This document shows positions 25,295-35,163 of a stretch of DNA of 64,000 bases, piece after piece (position 1 is the stretch's first letter; every line of letters starts with the position of its first letter). Where the stretch lies: the NCBI GenBank assembly GCA_004322215.1, contig SCSM01000040.1, positions 143,712 through 207,711 on the forward strand. Reading direction: 5' to 3'. A program made the translations under genes and the position numbers. The notes beneath the pieces are model-generated. The model worked only from the letters and a program-made list of their open reading frames with translations. It was not told the DNA's origin and searched no databases. The DNA comes from Bacteroidota bacterium. GTDB lineage: Bacteria; Bacteroidota; Ignavibacteria; Kapaibacteriales; UBA2268.

Positions 25295-27346
25295 ATGAGA
25301 AGAAATTTATTATTCATTTTGATTGTTTTGTATTTTTTATTTAAAGCCGATTTATCTGAAGGTAAAAAATTTCAATTTACAGATTTAATTTATAACTATA
25401 AACTATCTCATAACTTTGGGGATTTAAATTCTATCCAGTATTTGGAAGATGTATACAATTACGATGTACTGCATTATGAAATTCACTTTGACTTAACTGA
25501 TACATTAAATAAGATAATCACAGCAAATATTATTTTTACCTGTATACCTACTATAAATAATTTCACCGAATTTATTTTTGACTTAGATAATATTAACAGC
25601 GGGAGTTTGCATATTGATTCTGTTTTTTACAAAGGAAAAATCTATTCGAATTATAAATTGAATTTGATAAATGAGGTTGAATGGGACTCCAGCCGTGTCA
25701 GATGCCGCCTTCCTGAAGCATTGACTGAATCAGATACATTCAAAGCGAATGTTTATTATCAAGGAATGCCTTTCAATGATTTTACCAATTGGCCCTTTGG
25801 GGGATTAGCTTTTCACAAACATAACGGAACAAGCATTGTTGAAACGATGTCAGAGCCGGAGTCTGCACATTTCTGGCTTGCCTGCAAGGATGTTCCGAAT
25901 GACAAAGCTAAAGCAGATATATACATTACGACATGGTCATTGCAACTTGCTGCAAGCAATGGATTGCTTCAAAGCAAAACCGATATTCCCGGAAATAAAA
26001 CAATTCACTGGTGGAAGGTGAATAATCCTATTACAACATACCTGATTGCAATTTCTGTAACCGATTACACACTGTTGAGCCAGTCCTACACTTCGTTGGA
26101 CGGAACAAAGACAATGCCGGTAAGTAACTATGTATTTCCGGAAAAAGAAGCAGAAGCAGAAAATGATTTTGCAAAAGTTCCGGAAATGATAAAGCAAATG
26201 GCATTGAAATTTGGTGAATATCCATTTATTAATGAAAAGTATGGAAATGCAATGGTTACTTATCCCGGGATGGAGCACCAGACAATATCGGCTATGGGTT
26301 CTGACTATATTAACGGAACAGGGAGCTCAGAGGATTGGCTTGTATTCCACGAGCTAGCACATCACTGGCTCGGTGACCAGGTAGGATGTGCAACATGGAA
26401 TGACACATGGTTAAATGAGGGTGGTGCTACGTTTATGGAATCACTTTGGGAAGAGTATAAAGATGGTGAACGAGCATACACAAGTCATATAATGGATTTC
26501 AGGGATACAGCACTGGGGCATCCAGAGCCGCTTTGGGAGTATTCTCCACCTTTCGGAATTTATGTTTACTACAAAGGTGCATGGGTATATCACATGCTTA
26601 GATACTTCATTGGGGATTCCCTGTTTTTCGGAAGCATGAAAAAATACCTGAATGAGTCTCCATACAGCTATGGCTCTGCAACAACAGAGCAGTTCTTTGA
26701 TTATATGCAGGAAGTTAGCGGTATAAATCTTGAGAAATTCAAAGAGCAGTGGGTGTTGAAAGGAGGTTTCCCTGAATATGGATTTGCATATAAAGTTGAC
26801 AATCAGCAGGACAGTTCTGTTATTAAAATACAGGTAAAACAGATGCAGGAACCGGGCACTAATAATTCCACATTCAAAATGCCGATTCCTGTTCTGCTCA
26901 ATTTTCAGGATGGAAGCGATACATTGATTACTCTCGATGATTCTCTGCAATACCAGGTTTTCAATTTTAATTTTGAAAAGAAAATTCAGGAAATACAGTC
27001 ACTCGATAATTTTAATAATAAAGAAAAAATTCTATGCACCAAATCATTTATCCAGTATAATGATGCTGAAGAAAAGCTTGAAGATGACATGGAACAAATA
27101 TCAATCAGTCCTAATCCATGCGTGAATGATGCTGTCATCAATTTCAGTAATAAATATCCTAATAGCTTCGGGTTTGTTTTGTACAATATACTTGGAGAAA
27201 TAATATCAGAAAAAATTCCAATGAATTATGAGCCGGGCAAACATGGTGTGAGAATGGACTTGAGGAATGTTGCGAGCGGACCTCATTTTCTTACGATAAT
27301 AGGAAATGGAAAAAGAATGAATAAGAGAGTAATGATTGTGAAATAG
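25295..27346 (+). CDS. Secreted M1-family zinc metallopeptidase with T9SS sorting domain
   Basis: A 683-aa exported peptidase. After a signal peptide comes the M1 N-terminal saddle (YDVLHYEIHFDLTD). Then the exopeptidase motif in the form PGMEHQT (GAMEN equivalent) and the zinc site HELAHHWLGDQVGCATWNDTWLNEG (HEXXH, with E 18 residues later). The last ~85 residues are a T9SS type A tag (ISPNPCVNDAVINFSN...LYNILGEIISEK). It should act outside the cell on peptides. No divergent partner shares its promoter. The N-terminal residue of the consensus GAMEN is replaced, which is common in secreted members. Confidence 0.92.
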   Translation: MRRNLLFILIVLYFLFKADLSEGKKFQFTDLIYNYKLSHNFGDLNSIQYLEDVYNYDVLHYEIHFDLTDTLNKIITANIIFTCIPTINNFTEFIFDLDNINSGSLHIDSVFYKGKIYSNYKLNLINEVEWDSSRVRCRLPEALTESDTFKANVYYQGMPFNDFTNWPFGGLAFHKHNGTSIVETMSEPESAHFWLACKDVPNDKAKADIYITTWSLQLAASNGLLQSKTDIPGNKTIHWWKVNNPITTYLIAISVTDYTLLSQSYTSLDGTKTMPVSNYVFPEKEAEAENDFAKVPEMIKQMALKFGEYPFINEKYGNAMVTYPGMEHQTISAMGSDYINGTGSSEDWLVFHELAHHWLGDQVGCATWNDTWLNEGGATFMESLWEEYKDGERAYTSHIMDFRDTALGHPEPLWEYSPPFGIYVYYKGAWVYHMLRYFIGDSLFFGSMKKYLNESPYSYGSATTEQFFDYMQEVSGINLEKFKEQWVLKGGFPEYGFAYKVDNQQDSSVIKIQVKQMQEPGTNNSTFKMPIPVLLNFQDGSDTLITLDDSLQYQVFNFNFEKKIQEIQSLDNFNNKEKILCTKSFIQYNDAEEKLEDDMEQISISPNPCVNDAVINFSNKYPNSFGFVLYNILGEIISEKIPMNYEPGKHGVRMDLRNVASGPHFLTIIGNGKRMNKRVMIVK

Positions 27347-27541
27347 GATGCACATATAATTCATTAAATATCTTGTTTACAACTTTTTCACTTACTCCAG
27401 GTATTCTAACGCTTTTCCTAATATTTCAGGTTTGATTTCAGCCATAAGTATAAAATATTAATTTCATTAAACGAATATTATTTACATATTACTTTTTTTA
27501 ATCACTTTAATAAATAAAATTTTCTTTAATTTTTCAAAATT

Positions 27542-28288
27542 TTACAACAATCCGCTCAAGCTATTCAGTCCCACCGGCTCGATTGAAAGGAACGGCTCTG
27601 CATAGCGGCATCCTACCAGAGTGCCGAAGTAAATTGCACGGGCTTCCAGTTCCTCGAGAAATTCAGGTCTTGAGAGGCGTGTAACCGGTCCGTCCGGATT
27701 TGAAATACCCGGTACATATACCTGTGAAGTATATGCCTGAATAGCTTTCATCTTTGTTTTGAATGTATCGCTTATATCAATAATCAAATCGGGCTTCCTG
27801 TGAAATGCATAAGCTTGCTGGTAGCTTAGCAATTTTCTTGTGCGAAATGGTTCCTGATTTTTTCCATTATCTTTTGTTTCAATTCTGAGCAAACCGGATT
27901 TGAACATTGCGCTTCTCATAATCCTGTGGACTGCTTCGTGGTCGGGATGACGCTCGTATTCAGGGTTCATAACAACAATTTTAGGTCTGTATTTCCTAAT
28001 AATGAAAATTGCTTTGTTTACACTATCATCATCAGCTTTCAGGAAACCATCGGGTAAACCGAGGTTGATTCTTTCGCGGACACCGAGTATATGTGCTGCT
28101 TTCTGAGATTCCTTCAATCTGGTTTCACCTGACCCGCGAGTGCCAAGCTCACCAGAAGTGAAGTCAACAATTACGACATTTTTTTTCTCTTTAGTGAGTT
28201 TGGAGATTGTTCCTCCTGCACCAAGCTCTACGTCATCGGGATGAGCGCCGACAAACAAAGCGTCAATTTCTGTATCTGTTTTTTTCAA
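27542..28288 (-). CDS. bshB1: Bacillithiol biosynthesis deacetylase BshB1
   Basis: A 248-aa LmbE/PIG-L zinc deacetylase: FVGAHPDDVELGAGGTISKL holds the first zinc ligands (HPDD), and PEYERHPDHEAVHRI the second set. GELGTRGSGETRLKESQKAA and NLGLPDGFL are typical of BshB1. It removes acetyl from N-acetylglucosaminyl-malate in bacillithiol synthesis, a trait of Bacteroidota and Firmicutes. It starts 3 nt after rpiB; bshA and bshC are not in the window. Confidence 0.93.
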   Translation of the reverse strand: MKKTDTEIDALFVGAHPDDVELGAGGTISKLTKEKKNVVIVDFTSGELGTRGSGETRLKESQKAAHILGVRERINLGLPDGFLKADDDSVNKAIFIIRKYRPKIVVMNPEYERHPDHEAVHRIMRSAMFKSGLLRIETKDNGKNQEPFRTRKLLSYQQAYAFHRKPDLIIDISDTFKTKMKAIQAYTSQVYVPGISNPDGPVTRLSRPEFLEELEARAIYFGTLVGCRYAEPFLSIEPVGLNSLSGLL

Positions 28289-28291
28289 TTA

Positions 28292-28732
28292 TTATCTTCC
28301 TGTTAGTAGATGAATTTTTTCGACACGGCTTTTATGCCTGCCTCCTTCAAATTCAGTATTAAGAAATGTTGTAATGATTTCTTTGGCAAGTTCGAGAGAA
28401 ATAAGCCGTGCACCAAAAGTCAGTACATTTGCATTATTGTGCAGGCGAGCAAGTCGAGCCATTTCGACCGTAACGCAATCGGCAGCACGAATACCTTTCA
28501 TTTTATTTGCCGTAATGCTGACTCCGATACCTGTGCCGCAAATAAGAATCGCATATCTTACGATATTGTTTAGAACGGCTTCTGTTGCGGGATAAGCGTA
28601 ATCGGGGTAATCGCAGCTCGCATCGCTGTCAGTTCCGAAGTCTATTACGTTATGTCCATGGCTTTTCAGCCATTCAATCAGTTCTTTCTTGTAATCAAAT
28701 CCAGCGTGGTCTGCGGCAATAGCTAATTTCAT
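28292..28732 (-). CDS. rpiB: Ribose-5-phosphate isomerase B
   Basis: A 146-aa RpiB/LacAB-family isomerase. Visible: IAADHAGFDYKKELIEWL, DFGTDSDASCDYPDYA, the active-site loop ICGTGIGVSITANKMKGIRAA and NVLTFGARLI. It interconverts ribose 5-phosphate and ribulose 5-phosphate in the pentose phosphate pathway. GGGGAG just upstream of the ATG is a strong ribosome site. It heads a two-gene operon with bshB1. Confidence 0.95.
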   Translation of the reverse strand: MKLAIAADHAGFDYKKELIEWLKSHGHNVIDFGTDSDASCDYPDYAYPATEAVLNNIVRYAILICGTGIGVSITANKMKGIRAADCVTVEMARLARLHNNANVLTFGARLISLELAKEIITTFLNTEFEGGRHKSRVEKIHLLTGR

Positions 28733-29066
28733 TCATCACTCCCCAAAATAATAATAAAATCATTTCTTATAATGATTTAAAATAATACTAAAATTTTATC
28801 AATTAGTTTTCCACAATTTATCTAATAATTGTATCATATCGTTTTCAAATAATGTTTATTTTTAGTTGTATTTGTTAAATAACAATTAGTTTACAACTAT
28901 ATATTAATTAATGCTGTTGAGAAGTATGTGGTTTTCCAAATAATATCAATTTAAAATTTCTTCGATAACTATATAAAATTAAATCAGTTGAAAAATCTAT
29001 ATCCAAGTTATCAACAAATTAACATATATTATAATATTAAAGAATAAATTAAATAATATTATACTA
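28733..29066. other. Very AT-rich intergenic region with DnaA-box-like words
   Basis: A 334-bp stretch between the serS stop and the rpiB start, both on the minus strand. It is among the most AT-rich DNA of the window. Two words are one base from the DnaA box TTATNCACA: TTTTCCACA (28807-28815) and TTATCAACA (29008-29016). The rpiB promoter must lie here but no clear TAnnTTTG is seen. Origin activity is not supported beyond this. Confidence 0.35.
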
Positions 29067-30323
29067 TTATATTATACTAAAATTTAAAAAAGATTTTAGA
29101 ACATCAGGAATAATAATATTACCATTTTCATCGATGTTATTTTCCAGTAATGAAATCATGAGACGTGGAGTAGCAACACCACTACCGTTGAGAGTGTGAA
29201 CGAACTCCGGCTTAGAATTAGGAGAAGGTTTATATTTTATACCAGCCCTCCTTGCCTGGAAACTTTCGAAGTTCGAGCAACTCGAAACTTCGAGCCATTT
29301 TTCATCGGCAGGAGACCATACTTCAATGTCATAAGTTTTTGCCGAAGAGAAGCTTGTGTCACCTGTGCAGAGTAACAGGACCCTATATGGAATATTCAAT
29401 TGCTGCAAAACTTCTTCGACATCGTTTACGAGTGATTCGAGTTCGCCGTAAGATTTTTCCGGCTCTACAAATTTTACTAACTCTACTTTGTTGAACTGAT
29501 GAACTCTTTGCAAGCCACGGGTTTCTTTGCCGTAGCTTCCTGCTTCACGACGAAAGCATGGAGAAAAGCCGCAAAACTTTGTTGGGAGCTGTTCTACACC
29601 GAGTATTTCATTTGCATAATAATTTGTAAGAGGTACCTCTGCAGTTGGTATAAGATAAAGTTCTTCTTTTTCGACAAGGTACATGTCTTCGGCAAGCTTT
29701 GGTATTTGTCCTGTGCCATGCATTGAATTTGCATTAACAATGAAAGGAGAATAAACTTCTGTGTATCCATGCTTGTTGACATGGAAATCGAGCATAAAAT
29801 TGATTATAGCACGTTCGAGAGCTGCACCTTTACCTGTGTAGAAATAAAAGCCGGAACCACTGACTTTAGCTCCCCTTTCGAAATCAATCAATCCGAACTC
29901 TTTGGCAATTTCAACATGGTCTTTCTTTACTTTTTGCTTTTTTTGTTCTCCCCAGGAACGAACAACCACATTGTCTTCTGCAGTTCTTCCAACAGGAACG
30001 CTTTCGTGGGCAATGTTAGGAACGAATAGAACAAGCTCATCAAGTATTTCTTCGATTGAGCGAAGCTCGTCATCGAGTGATTTGATTTTATCGGATACAT
30101 CTTTCATAGCAGCGATTTTTTCTTCGGCATCAATCTTTTCTTTTTTCAACTTTGCGATTTCGGCTGATACAGTATTGCGAAGGTTTTTGAGCTTATCCAC
30201 TTCGCCGATTATGAAACGGCGTTTCTCATCGAGCGTTAATATTTCATCAATGTTCGTTTTTTCGTTCTTATTGATTATGTTCTGCCTTACTTGAGCGGCA
30301 TTTTCACGTATTAATTTCAGCAT
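29067..30323 (-). CDS. serS: Seryl-tRNA synthetase
   Basis: A 418-aa class II synthetase. N-terminal antiparallel coiled-coil arm at about residues 28-100 (tRNA-Ser recognition), then the core with TAEVPLTNYYANEIL, motif 2 FRREAGSYGKETRGLQRVHQF, and motif 3 NGSGVATPRLMISLLENN. It charges tRNA-Ser (and tRNA-Sec where present). Length is normal and it stands alone as a gene. Confidence 0.97.
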   Translation of the reverse strand: MLKLIRENAAQVRQNIINKNEKTNIDEILTLDEKRRFIIGEVDKLKNLRNTVSAEIAKLKKEKIDAEEKIAAMKDVSDKIKSLDDELRSIEEILDELVLFVPNIAHESVPVGRTAEDNVVVRSWGEQKKQKVKKDHVEIAKEFGLIDFERGAKVSGSGFYFYTGKGAALERAIINFMLDFHVNKHGYTEVYSPFIVNANSMHGTGQIPKLAEDMYLVEKEELYLIPTAEVPLTNYYANEILGVEQLPTKFCGFSPCFRREAGSYGKETRGLQRVHQFNKVELVKFVEPEKSYGELESLVNDVEEVLQQLNIPYRVLLLCTGDTSFSSAKTYDIEVWSPADEKWLEVSSCSNFESFQARRAGIKYKPSPNSKPEFVHTLNGSGVATPRLMISLLENNIDENGNIIIPDVLKSFLNFSII

Positions 30324-30464
30324 ATAAAACTTTCTTTAAGATAAATAAATCTTACAAAATTAGGGAAATAATGTGAAAGGACATATATACAAGCACAATA
30401 TGATAAGATATGAAAAGTAAATTAGAAGCGTCATATCCAATAGTATTTATTAAATTAATTTTTT

Positions 30465-31232
30465 ATGACAAAGCAACCGGTATATTTCTTCGGGCATGGC
30501 AGCCCGATGATTGGAATAGAAGAAAATTCGTTTACTCATATACTTATTGAAATCGGAAAATCATTTATAGAAAATCCGAAAGCTATAATGATGATATCTG
30601 CCCACTGGCTGACACGAGGGACATTTGCAGCAACAACACCGAATCCGGAGACAATCCATGATTTCGGAGGTTTTCCCGAAGAATTATACCGAATAAAGTA
30701 TCCTGCTCCCGGTTCTCCTGAATTTGCGAGAGAAGTCATAAATCTTGTTCCTGATATTCTTGAAAATGATAAGAGGGGATTAGACCACGGCTGCTGGACA
30801 ATACTTAATCATATTTTTCCGAATGCGGACATTCCGGTCTTTCAGTTGAGCATTGATTATTATAAGCCGATGCAGTATCATTTCGATTTGGCGAAAAAAC
30901 TGAAACCGATGCGTGGGAAAGGTTTGTTGATTATCGGAAGCGGAAACATTGTGCATAACCTGAACCAGTGGTTCAATCGAAATAATGACAATCCATACAG
31001 TTGGGCATTGGAATTTGATGAATGGGTTAAGGGAAAAATAATTGGAAGGGACTTCCAATCATTGATAGATTATGAGAAACAGGGTGATGCTGCCCGGATG
31101 TCGGTTCCAACAGTTGACCATTTTGTGCCATTGATTTATTGCCTGGGTCTTGCCGATGAATCGGATGGAATCGAATTCGTTTATGAAGGAGTGGAATCCT
31201 CGCTGAGCATGAGGAGCTTGAGGATTGGATAA
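30465..31232 (+). CDS. ygiD: YgiD-like extradiol (DODA-type) dioxygenase
   Basis: A 255-aa member of the LigB/DODA family. Zinc/iron ligands are visible in FFGHGSPMIG, MISAHWLTRG, LDHGCWTIL and TVDHFVPLIYCLG, with GSGNIVHNL in between. E. coli YgiD is a zinc-dependent 4,5-DOPA extradiol dioxygenase; the natural substrate here is unknown. It stands alone between serS (divergent) and a T9SS protein. Confidence 0.88.
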   Translation: MTKQPVYFFGHGSPMIGIEENSFTHILIEIGKSFIENPKAIMMISAHWLTRGTFAATTPNPETIHDFGGFPEELYRIKYPAPGSPEFAREVINLVPDILENDKRGLDHGCWTILNHIFPNADIPVFQLSIDYYKPMQYHFDLAKKLKPMRGKGLLIIGSGNIVHNLNQWFNRNNDNPYSWALEFDEWVKGKIIGRDFQSLIDYEKQGDAARMSVPTVDHFVPLIYCLGLADESDGIEFVYEGVESSLSMRSLRIG

Positions 31233-31369
31233 AATTAAATAACAAATATTACCAAAAATAATCTTGTTTATTACATAAATTCACCTTAAATTAACCAACC
31301 ATTTGATAGAGTATAAATTTTATTTATATAAATATATTTTTTTTATTATTAAAATACTCTGGAGGAATT

Positions 31370-33034
31370 ATGAAACACAATTCATTAAATTCTGTTATAA
31401 TAATTCTATGCTGTTTAATTTTTTATTCTTTCTCTCTATTAGCAAAAGAATTTTACGTTTCACCAACAGGAAGCAATTCAACCGGGAACGGAAATATCGG
31501 GACTCCGTGGCAAACTATTGCATTTGCAATTGATAGTGTATATCCGGGTGATATATTATACCTTAGGGAAGGTACATATAATGAACAGTTGGTTTCTGTG
31601 AGAAACGGTACGTCTGATGCCTATATAACAATATCATCGTATAATAATGAAGTTGCCGATATAGACGGTAGTGGTGGGGTATTTAATAATGGAATAATAA
31701 TAGACCATTCTTATTTAAAGCTTGTAGGGTTTACAGTCAGCACCTGGAATCATACTGCAATATGGCTTAGAGATTGTCAATTTGTTGAATTACTTAAACT
31801 GAAAATAACAGATGTCAGAGGGGGGATTGACCTTACTGGTACAATTCATGATTTTGTTATTGACAGCTGTATTATTTACGATTATTATGGTGGCGCAGGT
31901 GGACATGGATTTGATGCGACTCCAGGAGAAACTGAAAGCATATACAACGGCTTGATTAAAAACTGCAAAGCGTATATAACGACAGGAGCTTTCGATAATT
32001 GCGACGGATTTGCACTTGGACACGATGGAGTTTCAAATATACAATTTTATAACTGCGAGACATTCGGTGTGGGAGACGGTTTTGATATAAGCGGAAGTAA
32101 AATAATTTTAGACAGGTGTTCGGCTCACGGTTGTACTTACGGCGGAGGATATAAACTTTGGAGAGACAGTATAACTGTAATTAACAGTATAGGATATGAT
32201 AACAGAACAAATCTTGAACTGGACTTTGACGGGAGTACAAATAAAGGTGTAAAAGCTCGTTTGATTAATTGTACTTTTTGGGGAGCCGGAAATTCTAATA
32301 TTGCTATTGAGGAGGCAACACTCGGGAGTAAACTTGAAATGTTCAATTGTATTCTATCGGGTTCAAATAATACCGGCTTAACATTTGATAACAGCATTAG
32401 TGTCAGTTGTTATACAGGTGATAATAACATCTTCCATGGGTATAATCCAGCCAGAGTTGTTTCCACAAGCGGACCTGATTTTTCATTAACACAAATCCAA
32501 AATGGTGAATGGACAACCTTATCAGGACAAGATGCCCACTCACAGGTTGTATTTGATGCGAGTGCACTGTTTACAGATACACTTTTAACCAATCCAAATC
32601 TTCATTTGAAAGAAGGGGCATTGGCTATAAATAACGGAACAAATTTACCGGATGCACCATTATTTGATTTTGACAATTGTCCTCGTAACATAAGTCAGAT
32701 TGACATAGGAGCCCATGAATTCGGTGCGTGCGTTCCTTCAGGGATTTCTGATGATGATTTAGAAAATAGAAATTCAAATCAATTAAGCCAGAATTTTCCG
32801 AATCCTTTCAACCAAATTACAAGCATCAAATTCAGAATCTCGGGTACCAACCGTGTAATACTGAAAATCTATGATGTGTTGGGACGAGAGATAATGACTC
32901 TAATGAATAAAGAGTTGAATGACGGATACTATGAGGCAGAGTTCGATGCGACAGGGCTACAAGGCGATGTGTATTTCTACAGTCTGCAGGCAGGTTGTTT
33001 CACTGATACAAAAAAGTTGCTTTTGGTCAGATAA
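31370..33034 (+). CDS. Secreted right-handed parallel beta-helix protein with T9SS sorting domain
   Basis: A 554-aa exported protein. After the signal peptide comes the DUF1565-type opening FYVSPTGSNSTGNGNIGTPWQTIAFAI and GDILYLREGTY, then many beta-helix rungs (GIIIDHSYLKLVGFTVS, AIWLRDCQFVELLKLKI, GLIKNCKAYI). The C-terminus is a T9SS tag (LSQNFPNPFNQITSIKF...LKIYDVLGREI). Such folds belong to polysaccharide lyases and related binding proteins; catalytic residues could not be assigned. CTGGAGG at 31359-31365 gives a good start. Confidence 0.85.
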   Translation: MKHNSLNSVIIILCCLIFYSFSLLAKEFYVSPTGSNSTGNGNIGTPWQTIAFAIDSVYPGDILYLREGTYNEQLVSVRNGTSDAYITISSYNNEVADIDGSGGVFNNGIIIDHSYLKLVGFTVSTWNHTAIWLRDCQFVELLKLKITDVRGGIDLTGTIHDFVIDSCIIYDYYGGAGGHGFDATPGETESIYNGLIKNCKAYITTGAFDNCDGFALGHDGVSNIQFYNCETFGVGDGFDISGSKIILDRCSAHGCTYGGGYKLWRDSITVINSIGYDNRTNLELDFDGSTNKGVKARLINCTFWGAGNSNIAIEEATLGSKLEMFNCILSGSNNTGLTFDNSISVSCYTGDNNIFHGYNPARVVSTSGPDFSLTQIQNGEWTTLSGQDAHSQVVFDASALFTDTLLTNPNLHLKEGALAINNGTNLPDAPLFDFDNCPRNISQIDIGAHEFGACVPSGISDDDLENRNSNQLSQNFPNPFNQITSIKFRISGTNRVILKIYDVLGREIMTLMNKELNDGYYEAEFDATGLQGDVYFYSLQAGCFTDTKKLLLVR

Positions 33035-33241
33035 ATGGGTTAATAGAAGAATCATTTATAGAGATTTCTAATCTCTTATTGATTATGAAAAACTGAGAAT
33101 ACTGCCAGAATGTCTGTATAATTTAATGAATTAAATCTGATATTCAACAGCTACGCAATTGGTGGAGGATTAAAGAGTAAAAAAAAATCAGACATATTTA
33201 TTTAAACTTTGATAAATTGTAAAAAATAAATATAGATTGTT

Positions 33242-34573
33242 ATGAAATTTTACTTTTTGATTGTTATTTTTTGTATTGCACTGACAACATCAATTCAGGC
33301 ACAAAATCACAAATACGATTTATGGAAAAAACCGTCTTTTTTTCGAGGATTTAATTTATTGCCTATCGCTACACACACAATAGAAGATTACCGGGATTTG
33401 AAAGCTACTGGCGCTAATCTCGCCCAGCTTGGGATTGACGGGTTCGATTCTGTTGACACTCCTTATGAGGTGAATGCCGGTGCAATCGATGCAACTGACA
33501 GGATGGTCAGGTTTTGTGATTCTGCAGGCTTATATTATACTATTACTGTTCGCAGCGGTCCCGGAAGGCGTGATGTTTATTGGGAATCAGAAGGAGGTGC
33601 TCCGAAATCAACTATCTGGAAAAATAAACAGGAACAAAATAAATATGCTCAAATGCTGAGAGAAATTGTCAGCAGGTATAAAGATGACACTTTGTTTGTA
33701 GGAATTGGGACGATGGTGGAGCCGAATCCATTGTTTGACCAACTCAACATCAATGCTCAAATGCTGAGAACTGCCCTTGAAAAGGAGGCGATTGACTTCA
33801 AAGCAATCAATCAATTGTTTATTGATGAAGTTAGAAAAGCAGATGCATTTATTCCGATTATTGTTCAAAATTACCAATTTTCATGCCCGGAGTTTTTTTC
33901 AATCACGGATACTTATACGGATGAGTATTTAGTTTATGAATTTCACAGCTACCGCCCATGGAATTACGCAAATAATAAAACTCCGAATACTGTGATTTAT
34001 CCAGGGGAATTCATAAGTTTTAATGATTTGACAAATATATATTTCGATAAAAGTGTTTTGAAGAAAAATGTATTCAAATATGTCGATTCGGTTCAGAAGG
34101 CGACAGGTAAGCCATTTTTTCTCGGAGAATTCGGAATTTTATTTGAACAGGGTGGAGGTCCACTTTATCTAAAAGATATGAATGAAATATGCATCGAAGA
34201 GGGTTGGCATTTTGCATTATGGCTTTTCAGAGGCGGCGGAGGTGAAGGGGGCTGGGATTACGAATTGAAAAGCCCGGAGTACTGGCAAACTGTACTGAAT
34301 ATGTTTAAGTATTCGGATGTCGATGACCCCAGAGATGATGGCGGTGAAGACGTAATCTTATATCCAAATCCTGCGAATGATTTTATTTATTTAAAATTAA
34401 ATGATAATTTCAGATGCGATAAAATTGAAATTTATTCGATTTCGGGAGAGAAAATCAAAACAATTAATTCTGAGATTAGGGAAATGCAAAATATATATGT
34501 TGGGGATTTGATGTCTGGCATTTACTTTGTTAGGTATTGTACAAATAATAAACTATTTTCAATAACAAGATAA
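33242..34573 (+). CDS. Secreted GH5-like glycoside hydrolase with T9SS sorting domain
   Basis: A 443-aa exported TIM-barrel enzyme. Signal peptide at residues 1-20 (VIFCIALTTSIQAQ). FRGFNLLPI and NLAQLGIDGFD fit the GH5/cellulase start. The acid/base Glu is in GTMVEPNP and the nucleophile Glu in PFFLGEFGILFE. A T9SS tag follows (LYPNPANDFIYLKLND...SGIYFVRY). It should hydrolyse a beta-glucan or beta-mannan outside the cell; the exact linkage cannot be read. It is the second T9SS carbohydrate-active candidate in a row after the beta-helix protein. Confidence 0.82.
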   Translation: MKFYFLIVIFCIALTTSIQAQNHKYDLWKKPSFFRGFNLLPIATHTIEDYRDLKATGANLAQLGIDGFDSVDTPYEVNAGAIDATDRMVRFCDSAGLYYTITVRSGPGRRDVYWESEGGAPKSTIWKNKQEQNKYAQMLREIVSRYKDDTLFVGIGTMVEPNPLFDQLNINAQMLRTALEKEAIDFKAINQLFIDEVRKADAFIPIIVQNYQFSCPEFFSITDTYTDEYLVYEFHSYRPWNYANNKTPNTVIYPGEFISFNDLTNIYFDKSVLKKNVFKYVDSVQKATGKPFFLGEFGILFEQGGGPLYLKDMNEICIEEGWHFALWLFRGGGGEGGWDYELKSPEYWQTVLNMFKYSDVDDPRDDGGEDVILYPNPANDFIYLKLNDNFRCDKIEIYSISGEKIKTINSEIREMQNIYVGDLMSGIYFVRYCTNNKLFSITR

Positions 34574-34576
34574 TAT

Positions 34577-34978
34577 ATGGACAGCAGTGGAATATATAAT
34601 TCTTCAATCCGGAGGTTTACGGATGAAGGAGTGGATGTGATTTTGAAATCGGCAGAAAAGCTGATAGAACCGGAAACAATAGAGGAAATCACGTTGCTGA
34701 GGGCGCAGCCCTTCAGTGCTGAGAATTTTTTGGAAACAAAAGAAAGCATACTAAGCGGAAACATTGATTTTGATAATACCGATTACACAAGCACGAGCGA
34801 CATTCTCCTTTTTTACCAGGTGAAGACATCGGAAGGAAAATATTATGCGATTGCCCATCGCGACCCTTTCGAACTATACTTCAATGAAGCCATAATCTGG
34901 TACAATCAGCTCACCGGAAAAATCGAGGGGAAAAATGGAAATCAGGTGTTATACACAAGAAATAATAAACATGAATGA
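34577..34978 (+). CDS. Hypothetical protein downstream of the GH5-like enzyme
   Basis: A 133-aa soluble protein starting 3 nt after the GH5 stop. It is acidic in its first half (IRRFTDEGVDVILKSAEKLIEPETIEEITLLRAQP) and ends in a beta-rich part (DILLFYQVKTSEGKYYAIAHRDPFELYFNEAIIWYNQLTG). There is no signal peptide or membrane segment, so unlike its neighbour it should stay in the cytoplasm. Family not recognised. Tight spacing suggests cotranscription. Confidence 0.65.
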   Translation: MDSSGIYNSSIRRFTDEGVDVILKSAEKLIEPETIEEITLLRAQPFSAENFLETKESILSGNIDFDNTDYTSTSDILLFYQVKTSEGKYYAIAHRDPFELYFNEAIIWYNQLTGKIEGKNGNQVLYTRNNKHE

Positions 34979-34991
34979 AATAAAAAAAAGT

Positions 34992-35021
34992 TTTGGAAAT
35001 TAGAAAATTTGTTTATCTTTG
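34992..35021 (+). promoter_or_regulatory. Bacteroidota-type promoter of the RRM gene
   Basis: TTTG (34992-34995), 18 nt, then TATCTTTG (35014-35021). This is a full match to the -33/-7 pattern TTTG-N(17-23)-TAnnTTTG. It implies a leader of roughly 135 nt before ATG 35164. Confidence 0.75.
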
Positions 35022-35163
35022 TAGCGGTAACTGGATTATAGACTATTAAATTTATTGGACTTGCCAAAATTGATATTTTACAACCCATCAAATTTATTAG
35101 AATGATTCATCACTGATGACGTAATTCGGTGTTTTTTTTATTTTTTTTCATATTGGAGTAATT

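Noticed and set aside
27394..27445. Short minus-strand peptide start (MAEIKPEILGKALEYLE) between two genes
   Set aside because: Only 17 codons with no partner or ribosome site; perhaps a fragment of a lost antitoxin but not supportable.
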